From Pseudonocardia sp. DSM 110487 (GTDB lineage: Bacteria; Actinomycetota; Actinomycetes; Mycobacteriales; Pseudonocardiaceae): a DNA stretch of 64,000 nt. How positions within the stretch are numbered: the stretch's first letter is position 1; every line of letters starts with the position of its first letter. The DNA lies in the NCBI RefSeq assembly GCF_019468565.1, contig NZ_CP080521.1, forward strand, positions 1,860,001 to 1,924,000. Direction: 5' to 3'. Positions 25,367 through 39,914 of this stretch are shown one piece after another. The notes under the pieces are model-generated. The model saw only the letters and a list, made by a program, of their open reading frames with translations. It had not been told where the DNA came from and searched no databases. Made by a program: the position numbers and the translations under genes.

Positions 25367-25421
25367 CGCGAGTCGCGCTCTCGATGTACGCGAGTCGCGG
25401 TCTGCGTGTGCCCGAGTCGGG
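25367..25421. repeat. Three 22-bp-spaced 11-bp palindromes between convergent genes
   Basis: CGCGAGTCGCG occurs at 25367 and 25389, and the related CCCGAGTCGGG at 25411, exactly 22 bases apart each time. Each is a perfect odd palindrome around a central G. The third differs at both outer positions in a compensating way, so symmetry is conserved. The repeats lie between the convergent PP2C and methyltransferase genes. They could be protein-binding sites or weak bidirectional terminators. Confidence 0.6.
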
Positions 25422-25438
25422 CGTTCCACCCTGTGATC

Positions 25439-26134
25439 TCAGCGCCGGGCCACGAGCCTGCGCAGGGGGACGGGGAGCACGCGACCGGGGCCTGCTCGCC
25501 TTGCGAGTCCGCTCGCCACTCGTTCGCGGACGTCGGCTGCCAGGTCGGGTGGCCACCACCCGGCCCGGGACAGATCGCTGACCAGTGCTCGCGCCGTCGC
25601 CGCGTCGGGCAGCGGGAGGGTGAACGCGCCGCGGTCGTCGCCCAGCACCGCGAAGTCGGCTGCCGCGAGCAACCAACCGGCCTGGTCGAGGGCGGAGCGG
25701 TTGGTCCAGCCGGTGCGGTGCACCGGTGCCGTCCGTAGCTCCGCGAGCGAGCGCGGGCTCGCCGACGGCACCACGACGACCAGCGTGCCGGTCGGCCGGA
25801 GCACCCGCCGCAGCTCGGCGAAGACGCCGTCGAGGTCGGAGAGGCGGGGGAGGGCGAGCAGCAGGATCGCGCCGTCGACCGCGTTGTCGCACAACGGAAG
25901 GGCGTTGGCGAGACCGGCGACGACCGGTTCGGCTCCGGGCCGAGGCGCACGGTCGACCCCGATCCACCGCCCCGGGAACTCGCCGGCCAGCGGGCCGGAG
26001 CCGCAGCAGACGTCCAGCACGCGGTTGGCGTTGGCGAGCGGGCTCGCGGTCCACGTGAGGGGGTCGGTCCCGTGCCGGTCGGAGGCGGTGCGCAGCAGCC
26101 GCCCCGCGACGTCATCAGGGGGCGGTGTGTCCAC
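25439..26134 (-). CDS. SAM-dependent methyltransferase (class I)
   Basis: A 231-residue Rossmann-type methyltransferase starting at a GTG at 26134. Motif I is VLDVCCGSGPLAG (about residues 39-51), followed by WIGVDRA (motif II Asp), ALPLCDNAVDGAILLLALPR and a motif III-like LRRVLRPTGTLVVVVP. It belongs to the Methyltransf_11 type. The substrate is unknown. It diverges from the CopD-CtaG gene with 121 bases between. Confidence 0.82.
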   Translation of the reverse strand: MDTPPPDDVAGRLLRTASDRHGTDPLTWTASPLANANRVLDVCCGSGPLAGEFPGRWIGVDRAPRPGAEPVVAGLANALPLCDNAVDGAILLLALPRLSDLDGVFAELRRVLRPTGTLVVVVPSASPRSLAELRTAPVHRTGWTNRSALDQAGWLLAAADFAVLGDDRGAFTLPLPDAATARALVSDLSRAGWWPPDLAADVRERVASGLARRAGPGRVLPVPLRRLVARR

Positions 26135-26244
26135 GCGCGGCAGTCTCGCAGTGCGGTCCGTACCGGCTCGCGCGCCCCTTCTCGGCCGAAGTGCCCCGTC
26201 GAACAGGCGCGCGAGCGGACCGAGGCCGCATCGGTGACCGCACT

Positions 26245-26250
26245 AGCCTG
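26245..26250 (+). promoter_or_regulatory. -10-like hexamer for the CopD-CtaG gene
   Basis: TAGCCT lies five bases before the ATG at 26256. This is the same hexamer and nearly the same spacing as at the TetR gene at 16839, suggesting a leaderless transcript. No clear -35 is seen. Confidence 0.3.
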
Positions 26251-26255
26251 GTCGC

Positions 26256-28457
26256 ATGGCGCACGCGTCCGTCGAGCCCGCCGCACCACAGCCGTCCACC
26301 CGGCCGGCCGCCGAGGTGGCGGGCCTCGTCGGCGTCGGCGTGTTGATCGCCGTGCTCGTCGCGGCAGGCCTCACAGCACTCTCCGGGGCCCGGCCCGCGG
26401 CGGCGCTCGGGCTGCCGGATCCGGGCACGCTCACCGTGGTCGGGCTGCCCGCGATGAGAGCGGTCTCCGAGATCTGCATGGTGCTGACGATCGGGGCCGT
26501 GCTGCTCGCGGCGTTCCTCGTGCCCCCGCAGCGCTCGGGCTACCTGGACGTCGCCGGCTACCGCGCGTTGCGGGCGGCGTCCTGGACGGCGGCAGGCTGG
26601 ACCGTCGCCGCATCGCTGATGGTGCCGCTGAGCATGGCCGATGCGCTCGGACGCCCCGTCGATCAACTCATCGACCCCGCCACGATGCTCGACCTCCTGC
26701 CCCGCCTGGAACCTGCCGTCACGTGGACGGTCACGGCGCTCGTGGCCGTGCTCGTACTCGTCGGCTGTCGCACGGTGCTGACATGGGGCTGGACCGCGGT
26801 ACTCCTCGGCATCTCCCTGCTCGGACCGCTGCCCGTGACGTTCACCGGGCACTCCTCCACCGGCGGCGCCCACGACGTGGCCTCCGACAGCCTCGCGCTG
26901 CACGTGCTCGCGGCGTCGCTGTGGGTTGGCGGGCTCGTCGCCGTGCTGCTGCTCGCCGCTGCGCGTGGCCCCGACCGGCTCGAGGCCATGGCCACCGCGA
27001 TCCCGCGGTACTCGCGGTTGGCGCTGGCCTGCTGGCTCGTGGTCGCGGCCACCGGAGTGGTCAACGCACTCGTCCGGATCCCGCTCGACGCGCTGGCCGG
27101 GTCGACGTACGGGACGTTGGTGCTGGTCAAGGCGGGCGCGCTGCTCGGGCTGGGGCTGTTGGGGGCGCTGCACCGACGATCGTCGGTGGCTGCGGCCGCG
27201 CGTGGCGAGCCCGCCGCGCTGATGCGTCTCGGCGGGGTCGAGGTGCTGCTGATGCTCGCGACGATCGGTCTCGCCGTCGCGCTCGGCCGGACCGCGCCCC
27301 CGGACACCGGCGCTGGTCCGCCGTCGCGCGTCGAGGTCCTGATCGGCTACGACCTCGCCGGACCGCCGACGTTCGCGAGGCTCGCTCTCGACTGGCGGTT
27401 CGATCTGATCTTCGGGACCGCCGCGCTCGTGCTCGCCGCCGCGTACCTGCTGGGAGTGCGCAGGCTGCACCGCCGCGGCGACCGGTGGGTCACCGGCAGG
27501 ACGGTGGCATGGCTCAGTGGTTGTGCTGCCCTGCTCGTCGCGACCAGCTCGGGCCTCGGGCGGTACGGGCCCGCGATGTTCAGCGTCCACATGGGCCAGC
27601 ACATGATCCTCGGGATGCTGGTCCCGATCCTGCTGGTGCTCGGGGCGCCGGTGACGCTCGCGCTGCGGGCACTGCCGCCGGCCGGGCGCACGCGGCCGCC
27701 CGGACCGCGGGAATGGCTGCTGGCGGCCGTGCACTCGCCGCTCGCGCGCCTGCTCACGCACCCGCTGGTGGCGTTGGCGCTCTTCGTGGGCAGCTACTAC
27801 GCGCTGTACTTCTCAGGGCTCTTCCCCGCCGCCTTGCCCGAGCACTGGGCGCACAAGGTCATGAACCTGCACTTCCTGCTGGTGGGGGCGCTGTTCTTCT
27901 GGCCGATCGTCGGCATCGACCCCGCACCGCGACGGCTGCCACCCGCTGCCCGGATGGGGCTCGTGTTCGCGTCCGTGCCGTTCCACGCGTTCTTCGGGGT
28001 GGCGGTCATGAGCGGCAACACGGCGCTGGGAGGGGACTACTACCGCAGCCTCGCCCTGCCGTGGGTGCCCGACGTGCTGGCTGACCAGCGGCTCGGCGGT
28101 GGTCTCGCCTGGGCCGCCGGCGAGATCCCGCTGCTCCTCGTGGTGATCGCGTTGGTCATCCAGTGGTCGCGCCAGGACGAACGGTCGGCGCGGCGCGCTG
28201 ATCGACAGGCCGACCTGCACGGCGATGTCGACCTCGATGCCTACAACGCGATGCTCCGCCGCCTGGCGACGGGTGAGCCGCCGCTCGTCGCGCAAAGCGA
28301 CGAAATCGCCAATGAGCCAGGTCACACGAAAGAGACCTCGCCAGCGGATGGCGACGGGGGTGCAGCCCGCTCCGAGGCCTCCTCTGAGGCTGTATCCGCA
28401 GGTCATCGCGATGCGGACAGCTCTGTCGAGCAGTCTGGACAGACCCGCGACGACTGA
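26256..28457 (+). CDS. CopD-CtaG fusion membrane protein (copper handling / cytochrome oxidase assembly)
   Basis: A 733-residue protein with about 14 membrane spans. The first half resembles CopD copper-resistance proteins, with FTGHSSTGGAH and SLALHVLAASLWVGGL (about residues 195-225). The second half resembles the caa3-type CtaG family, with MFSVHMGQHMILGML (about 440-455), GSYYALYFSGLF and NLHFLLVGALFFWP. The His/Met clusters fit copper delivery to cytochrome oxidase. The C-terminal 100 residues are charged, cytoplasmic and variable. The fusion is a known actinobacterial architecture (for example mycobacterial Rv0102). The rRNA operon promoter follows directly. Confidence 0.88.
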   Translation: MAHASVEPAAPQPSTRPAAEVAGLVGVGVLIAVLVAAGLTALSGARPAAALGLPDPGTLTVVGLPAMRAVSEICMVLTIGAVLLAAFLVPPQRSGYLDVAGYRALRAASWTAAGWTVAASLMVPLSMADALGRPVDQLIDPATMLDLLPRLEPAVTWTVTALVAVLVLVGCRTVLTWGWTAVLLGISLLGPLPVTFTGHSSTGGAHDVASDSLALHVLAASLWVGGLVAVLLLAAARGPDRLEAMATAIPRYSRLALACWLVVAATGVVNALVRIPLDALAGSTYGTLVLVKAGALLGLGLLGALHRRSSVAAAARGEPAALMRLGGVEVLLMLATIGLAVALGRTAPPDTGAGPPSRVEVLIGYDLAGPPTFARLALDWRFDLIFGTAALVLAAAYLLGVRRLHRRGDRWVTGRTVAWLSGCAALLVATSSGLGRYGPAMFSVHMGQHMILGMLVPILLVLGAPVTLALRALPPAGRTRPPGPREWLLAAVHSPLARLLTHPLVALALFVGSYYALYFSGLFPAALPEHWAHKVMNLHFLLVGALFFWPIVGIDPAPRRLPPAARMGLVFASVPFHAFFGVAVMSGNTALGGDYYRSLALPWVPDVLADQRLGGGLAWAAGEIPLLLVVIALVIQWSRQDERSARRADRQADLHGDVDLDAYNAMLRRLATGEPPLVAQSDEIANEPGHTKETSPADGDGGAARSEASSEAVSAGHRDADSSVEQSGQTRDD

Positions 28458-28547
28458 CCGTTCGTCGCGTGCGGTGCCCCTGACCGGCACGGTGAGTGAC
28501 GTCCGGAGGCCGGTTTCGGCTGGTCAGCGCGTTGCGAGGGGGGCGAT
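28458..28547. other. Intergenic stretch upstream of the rRNA promoter
   Basis: About 90 bases between the CtaG stop and the rRNA operon promoter. No gene and no obvious terminator hairpin are seen. Confidence 0.4.
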
Positions 28548-28577
28548 TTGACTGGCCCCGAAGCACTCGCGTAACTT
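28548..28577 (+). promoter_or_regulatory. rRNA operon promoter
   Basis: TTGACT (28548-28553) and TAACTT (28572-28577) are separated by 18 bases, a good sigma-70-like promoter about 290 bases before 16S. A second, weaker candidate -10 TACAGT lies at 28691-28696, without a matching -35. Confidence 0.65.
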
Positions 28578-28760
28578 TCTCGTTGTCAGCGAGACACCGG
28601 ACAGAACGAAGGCCTCAGAGCCTCGGTCAACAGGGCCCGCTGACCGCCCCCCTCACAGGGACCCCCCGGATCCACTCGGATCGGGAGGTGTACAGTGGGG
28701 GAACAGCCCCGGAAGGACGCCTAACGGCGGACGATGGTGTGCGGGTGTCTCTTGAGAACT

Positions 28761-28787
28761 CAACAGTGTGTCGAGCTTGTTCATGAA
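28761..28787 (+). other. 5' arm of the 16S processing stalk
   Basis: CAACAGTGTGTC (28761-28772) and GTTCATGAA (28779-28787) are exact complements of GACACACTGTTG (30527-30538) and TTCATGAAC (30507-30515) in the 16S-23S spacer. The pre-rRNA can therefore fold a long stem enclosing 16S, the normal RNase III substrate. Confidence 0.75.
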
Positions 28788-28864
28788 TTGGTTTTGTGCC
28801 AGTTTGAACATTCGCACTTCGCCAAGGCCCCGTCCTTGGGGAGTGCAATTGCTAGAGCCAGATT

Positions 28865-33803
<4,939 letters not shown>

Positions 33804-33844
33804 AGCGAGTTGTTTGCATCCACTGTGCGACCCTGAGCGCATAA

Positions 33845-33856
33845 TCGCATCCACTA
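33845..33856 (+). other. 3' arm of the 23S processing stalk
   Basis: TCGCATCCACTA is the exact complement of TAGTGGATGCGA in the spacer (30667-30678), closing a stem around 23S. A second GCATCCACT occurs nearby at about 33818, allowing an alternative pairing. Confidence 0.65.
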
Positions 33857-33878
33857 TAGGTTTATAATTTGATAGTGT

Positions 33879-33996
33879 TGTCGGTGGTTTTGGCGGAGGG
33901 GGAACGCCCGGTCCCATCCCGAACCCGGAAGCTAAGCCCTCCAGCGCCGATGGTACTGCACTCGCCAGGGTGTGGGAGAGTAGGTCGCCGCCGACA
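33879..33996 (+). rRNA. rrf: 5S ribosomal RNA
   Basis: About 118 nt. The terminal helix pairs GTCGGTGG (33880-33887) with CCGCCGAC (33988-33995). The core ACGCCCGGTCCCATCCCGAA, then CCGGAAGCTAAGCC and GCGCCGATGGTACTGC, is diagnostic. It is the last gene of the rRNA operon. Confidence 0.95.
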
Positions 33997-34007
33997 TTTA
34001 ATTTGAT

Positions 34008-34047
34008 AAAGTGGGCCCCGCCAGTAGGCGGGGCCCACTTTTGTTTT
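34008..34047 (+). terminator. Rho-independent terminator of the rRNA operon
   Basis: A perfect 15-bp stem (34008-34022 with 34027-34041) around the loop AGTA is followed by a T-rich tail to 34047. It is the strongest terminator in the window and ends the rRNA transcript 12 bases after 5S. Confidence 0.92.
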
Positions 34048-34218
34048 TACCCATCATCGCACGGTCCACCGACAGGACCAGGCGCGCCAGACCGAGTTGT
34101 CCACCTCGTACCTCGGTCATCCACAGTTCCCAAATCGGTCTCGCGGCCTCGTCGCAGACGGCGCACGCTCGGAAGCACCAGCCCCGACGGGCCACGTACA
34201 CGAGCGAGGAGCGCGACG

Positions 34219-34731
34219 ATGAGCACGATCTATCTCACGGTGCCGGGCCGGATTGCCACGAAGCCGGAGAGGCTGGCGTCGAAGAACGGCGTGGGCGTGC
34301 GGTTCAGGATCGCGAGCACGGAGCGGTATTTCAACCGCGTGGCGGCGGAGTGGAACGAGGCGGAGCCGGTCTACCTGACGGTCACGTGCTGGCGGCAGCT
34401 TGCGGAGAACGTGCTCCTGTCGCTCCGGGTCGGGGATCCGGTCGTCGTCCACGGCAAGCTGGTCAACCAGAGCTTCGAACGCGACGGGCGCGTCGAGCAC
34501 CGACTGGAGATCAACGCCGGCGCGGTGGGGCCTGATCTTCGGTGGTCCACAGCCGTTGTCACGCGCACGAGAGGGGCGGCGGCCGATGCCCCGCCGGGCA
34601 CGGAGGGGCCGTCGGGCGCAGCCGCGGTGCCGCCGGGCGAGCGGTCCCAAACGGCCGGCGGTGGACCCGCACGAGAGGACGGTGATCGCGGGGTGCGCGT
34701 GCTGGCCGGTGAGGGGGCCGTCGGTGCGTGA
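34219..34731 (+). CDS. ssb: Single-stranded DNA-binding protein, paralogue without acidic tip
   Basis: A 170-residue protein. Residues about 1-115 form the SSB OB fold (STIYLTVPGRIATKPE, VYLTVTCWRQLAENV, VVVHGKLVNQSFERDGR). The ATG at 34219 has a GAGGAG ribosome site. The C-terminal tail is Pro/Gly/Ala-rich and ends GEGAVGA, lacking the DDDIPF-type acidic tip that recruits partner proteins. This suggests the secondary, SsbB-like actinobacterial paralogue and not the essential replication SSB. The next gene (ettA) begins 23 bases downstream. Confidence 0.88.
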   Translation: MSTIYLTVPGRIATKPERLASKNGVGVRFRIASTERYFNRVAAEWNEAEPVYLTVTCWRQLAENVLLSLRVGDPVVVHGKLVNQSFERDGRVEHRLEINAGAVGPDLRWSTAVVTRTRGAAADAPPGTEGPSGAAAVPPGERSQTAGGGPAREDGDRGVRVLAGEGAVGA

Positions 34732-34754
34732 CCGGCCGGAACTACCATCGTCAC

Positions 34755-36431
<1,677 letters not shown>

Positions 36432-36502
36432 GAGCTATGCATCCCCCTGGCTGGTGATCTCTACCGGCCCGGGAGGTGGATCCCGGCACTTCAGGAGGTC
36501 AC

Positions 36503-39500
36503 GTGCGGTCGACGCGTGCCGAAGGCAAAGGGATCGGAGCGGTACCACGGGTGGACGCAGACCTCGTCAAGGCGGCTGCGGCACTGCGGTGGGCCCGGCC
36601 CGATCTCACGGCCGAGCTGGCCGACCACGTGCTCGAGGAGGCGTCTGCCACCGGCCAGCAGGATCGTTGGCTGGCGGCGGCCGGATGGGCCGTGCATGCA
36701 CGGGCCGCCACCGGCGACGGCCGCGAGCCGGCTTGTGGTGTGCTCGCGGCCGTGGGGCGGTGGGGCAGTGACGCGCTCACGGGCGCCGCGGCCCACCGGC
36801 TCCGCATCGAGCTGGCGATGGTCGCGGCGGGCGCCGGGGAGGTCGAGTCCGCCCGCCGGCTCCTCGCCGGGGTGCAGGCGGACGACAGTGACCCCGAGCT
36901 GACGGCCGACCTCCTCTGCGCCCACGCGCGCTGCGCCGTCGAGGACGCACCTGACGAGGTGTCATCCGCGCTCGACGCCGCCGACGCCGCGTGGACCACG
37001 GTCGGCGGTGCGTCGGCGCAGCTCGGTGGCGCCTCGGTGGCGCTCGTCAGGGCGGTCGTGGAGCGTCGGGCCGGGCGGCCGGCGGTCGCCGTCGACCACG
37101 CGGCCGAAGGGCTCGCCCGGCTGGACCGTGCGCGCGTGGGCTCGGGCACCCCGTCGGGCCACCTGGCGGCTGCCCTGGCGGCGGAGTGGATCTCCGCACT
37201 GCTGGACGCTGGACAGGTCACCGAGGCGCGCGAGGGCTGCGCGGCGCTGCTGCCCCGGCTGTCCGAGCAGGGCCGTCCCACCCGGCAGCTGGCGCTCCTG
37301 CGGCTCACGGTCACCCGGGCCCTCGCGGCTCAGGACGACGGTGCTGACACCGTGGAGCTGCTTGCACAGGCGGCCGAGGACGCCGCCGGGAGCGATGTGC
37401 CAGATCTCGAAGCGGTCTGCCGCACGGCGCTCGGAGCGTTGCACGAGCAGGCGGAGCAGCTCGACACCGCGCTGGAGGCGCTGCAGCTCGCGGTAGGGGC
37501 GGAGCGCCGCGATCGTGCCCGGTCCCGTCGCTTCCTCGCCGCGCTGGCCGAGCTGGCCGAGCTGCCGGCCGAGCCCGAGCAGCCGAAACGGCGCAGGGAA
37601 CGGGCTCCGGCCTCCGCCGCCGCTCGTGACGAGGAGCAGACCAGCACGGAGGCAACCACCGTGTTGCCTGCGATCACGCGAGGCGATCGGAAGCTCAGGG
37701 TGAACCGGGAGGAGCGCCCGGAGCGTGGGAAGTCGCGGTTCGAGCGGCTGCTGGAGGAGCCGTCGCCCGCGGAGGCCGAGCCGGCCGCCGCCGAGGCGCG
37801 GCCGGACGCCTGGGACGCCGTCCCGTGGACCGGTTCGGCAGGCGACTCGCCGATCGGCGATCTGCTCATCGAGGGCCTGCGCTCTGGATCGGTCGACCCC
37901 TCCGGGAACGGTTCGGCGCCACGCAACGGCAAGTCCATCGAGGCGGAGGCGCACCGCTCCGTCGAACCGGACGCGTCGTCGGGCTGGGTGCCGACCCTCG
38001 ACGGGGAACGTGCGGGCGGCGAAGACGCCTCGGCGCGTCGGCGAGGCCGGTTCTCCGACACCGATCGCAGACGGTCGCGCCGTGCCCGTGAGGAGCGCGA
38101 CGACGCGACGCCGACTCCGCCGCGACACTCCGAGCTTGCCCGGCATCGCGACGGCGACTCCGGAGAGCGGGAGCGGTCCGGCCGGTCACGGCGCCGTTCG
38201 GGTGACGGCGACGACGAGCGCGCCGAAAGGACCGGCGAGCGCACCGCGCGCGGGCGGCACGGCCGGTCGGGGACCCTCGACGAGGGCGGCGAGGGTGGCC
38301 GGTCCCGCGGTGCGCGCTCCGGTGCCCGGCGGCGCAATGAGGAGGAGCCGCCGGTCGTCGAACCGTGGTCTCCGGGCTCCGAGGGGCTCGGCGCGGATCG
38401 CCCGGAGCCGGAGCCCGTCGTGGCCGCGACGTCGTCCGGCGACTCCGACGAGTCCGACGGCTGGCTGCAGTCTGCGCTCGCCGAGCTCGACCGGGCGCTC
38501 AGCGGCATCGGGGTCAGCGGGCCCCCTGATATCGGCGAGCGGCCGCCGTCCGACGACGGCTGCGCGGTGGTTGTCGACATCGCGCGCGACGGGCGCCGCT
38601 TCGCAGGCCCGCGTGCCGCGGCGGTGGTGCGGTCGGTCGCCGAACTGCTGGCCGAACGGCTCCCTCAGGGTGCGCGATCCCGGTTCGGCGACTCCGACGT
38701 GCTCATCGTCACACAGGCGGGCTGGAGCCGTGCGGACGCCACCGACTGGATGCACCGCACGCTGCCCGGCATGCTCGACGGTTTCGTCGCCGCTGAGGAG
38801 CTTCCCGGCGCGCAGCTGCGCGTGGCGGTGCACGATGCGGACGGCCCGGTGGGAGCACAGATCCTGCAGCCGCTCGCCACGGCAGGCCGAGCGCGCGAGA
38901 AGGCGGAGGATCCCCGCCGTCACGATTCCGCGCGCGACTCGTGGGCCGACGGAGTAGCCAGCATGTCCGAGGTGCGCGGGCAGAAGTACCGGGCAGCGGC
39001 GCGAGAGAGCATGCAGGAACGCGGGGTCCGCGGTTTCCTGGAGCTCGACACGGGCGCTGCCGGCGAGTCGCCGCGCTGGCCCTTCTCCGGCGAATCCGTG
39101 GAGCCCGATCCCGCGTCGCCCGGCGACACCGCGCCGCCAGCCGTTGGGCGCCACGGTGCAGACCGTGCGCGGCCGGACGGGGCAACGCGCGACGAGGCCG
39201 GTGAGCCGGGCCGCAGGCGGCGCATAGCGCCCCAGGATCAAGAGGCATCGCCTAAGCCGGCCGGAACCGCTGCTTCCACTCGTCACCGCGGTGGCGAGAA
39301 GCCGTCGAGCGGGGGATCGAACGGCAACGGGTCCAACGGCAATGGGTCCAACGGCAACGGATCGAACGGCAACGGATCGAACGGCAACGGATCCAACGGC
39401 AACGGATCCAACGGCAACGGGTCGAACCGGACCGGGTCGAACGGCACCGGCCCGGTGAACGGCGCTGACGGCGGAAGGGCTGGGCGGCGCGCGAAGCGCG

Positions 39501-39658
39501 ACGCAGCAGCAGCCGCCACCGCCACCGTGCCGAAGGAGCAGCCCACCGAGCAGCCCACACCGCCGGAAGCGAGCCGGCGGGAACGGTCGGAGTCCACCGA
39601 GGGCCTTGGGATCGCCGACTTGCTCGCAGGCGCGCTGGCGGCCTACCGAGGAATCTAG
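36503..39658 (+). CDS. Large helical-repeat protein with disordered middle and possible degenerate GGDEF-like domain
   Basis: A 1051-residue protein, starting at GTG 36503 with a good AGGAGG site. Residues about 10-370 are Ala/Leu-rich paired helices of TPR character. About 370-650 is highly charged and low-complexity. About 655-790 is a compact domain (CAVVVDIARDG ... AVVRSVAELLAERL ... ARSRFGDSDVLIVTQ) whose order of elements resembles a nucleotide-cyclase GGDEF fold with FGDSD in place of GGDEF. About 938-982 is a GSNGN repeat. A conserved-looking tail is GLGIADLLAGALAAYRG. No signal peptide or membrane span is present. Function unknown. It lies between ettA and the NAD-GDH gene. Confidence 0.7.
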   Translation: MRSTRAEGKGIGAVPRVDADLVKAAAALRWARPDLTAELADHVLEEASATGQQDRWLAAAGWAVHARAATGDGREPACGVLAAVGRWGSDALTGAAAHRLRIELAMVAAGAGEVESARRLLAGVQADDSDPELTADLLCAHARCAVEDAPDEVSSALDAADAAWTTVGGASAQLGGASVALVRAVVERRAGRPAVAVDHAAEGLARLDRARVGSGTPSGHLAAALAAEWISALLDAGQVTEAREGCAALLPRLSEQGRPTRQLALLRLTVTRALAAQDDGADTVELLAQAAEDAAGSDVPDLEAVCRTALGALHEQAEQLDTALEALQLAVGAERRDRARSRRFLAALAELAELPAEPEQPKRRRERAPASAAARDEEQTSTEATTVLPAITRGDRKLRVNREERPERGKSRFERLLEEPSPAEAEPAAAEARPDAWDAVPWTGSAGDSPIGDLLIEGLRSGSVDPSGNGSAPRNGKSIEAEAHRSVEPDASSGWVPTLDGERAGGEDASARRRGRFSDTDRRRSRRAREERDDATPTPPRHSELARHRDGDSGERERSGRSRRRSGDGDDERAERTGERTARGRHGRSGTLDEGGEGGRSRGARSGARRRNEEEPPVVEPWSPGSEGLGADRPEPEPVVAATSSGDSDESDGWLQSALAELDRALSGIGVSGPPDIGERPPSDDGCAVVVDIARDGRRFAGPRAAAVVRSVAELLAERLPQGARSRFGDSDVLIVTQAGWSRADATDWMHRTLPGMLDGFVAAEELPGAQLRVAVHDADGPVGAQILQPLATAGRAREKAEDPRRHDSARDSWADGVASMSEVRGQKYRAAARESMQERGVRGFLELDTGAAGESPRWPFSGESVEPDPASPGDTAPPAVGRHGADRARPDGATRDEAGEPGRRRRIAPQDQEASPKPAGTAASTRHRGGEKPSSGGSNGNGSNGNGSNGNGSNGNGSNGNGSNGNGSNGNGSNRTGSNGTGPVNGADGGRAGRRAKRDAAAAATATVPKEQPTEQPTPPEASRRERSESTEGLGIADLLAGALAAYRGI
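39314..39448 (+). repeat. Nine 15-bp tandem units coding for GSNGN repeats
   Basis: Units of the type GGATCGAACGGCAAC, with G/A and C/G variants at two wobble-like positions, repeat nine times in frame inside the large repeat protein. The last two units have diverged (NRT, NGT). Such a minisatellite may vary in copy number between strains. Confidence 0.85.
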
Positions 39659-39914
39659 GATCCGCGAACGGGCGTGCCTCCGGTGGTCGAGTAGGGACGC
39701 CGCCCCTGTCTGCGCGGCCTCTTCGGTAGGGCCGCCCCGCGCAACCGCGCGGGTGTGTGCGTCGCAAGCGCCGGGTTGCGGGCCCCGCCCGCCGGCGCCC
39801 ACGAGCCGGATTCGAGCGTCTCGGGCAGGGCTAGTGTGACGGTGAGCCCGCTGCCTCGCGGGCGCCCAACGGCGGCGGAGCGAGTACGCCGTCGGCGAGA
39901 CCCGGAGCTGAATT
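39659..39914. other. Intergenic region before the GDH gene
   Basis: About 256 bases. It contains CCGGTGGTCGAGTAGG near 39680-39695, half of the palindromic repeat also seen at 46615 and 51979, and a GCCCGCGCGGTTGCGCGGGG-like GC stem region at about 39735-39755. No gene is supported. Confidence 0.4.

Noticed and set aside
39314..39448. CRISPR-like array
   Set aside because: The units are 15 bp, contiguous and in-frame coding, with no spacers and no cas genes nearby.
39283..39597. A minus-strand protein with LPLDPLPFDP repeats
   Set aside because: It is the complement of the GSNGN minisatellite in the large repeat protein.
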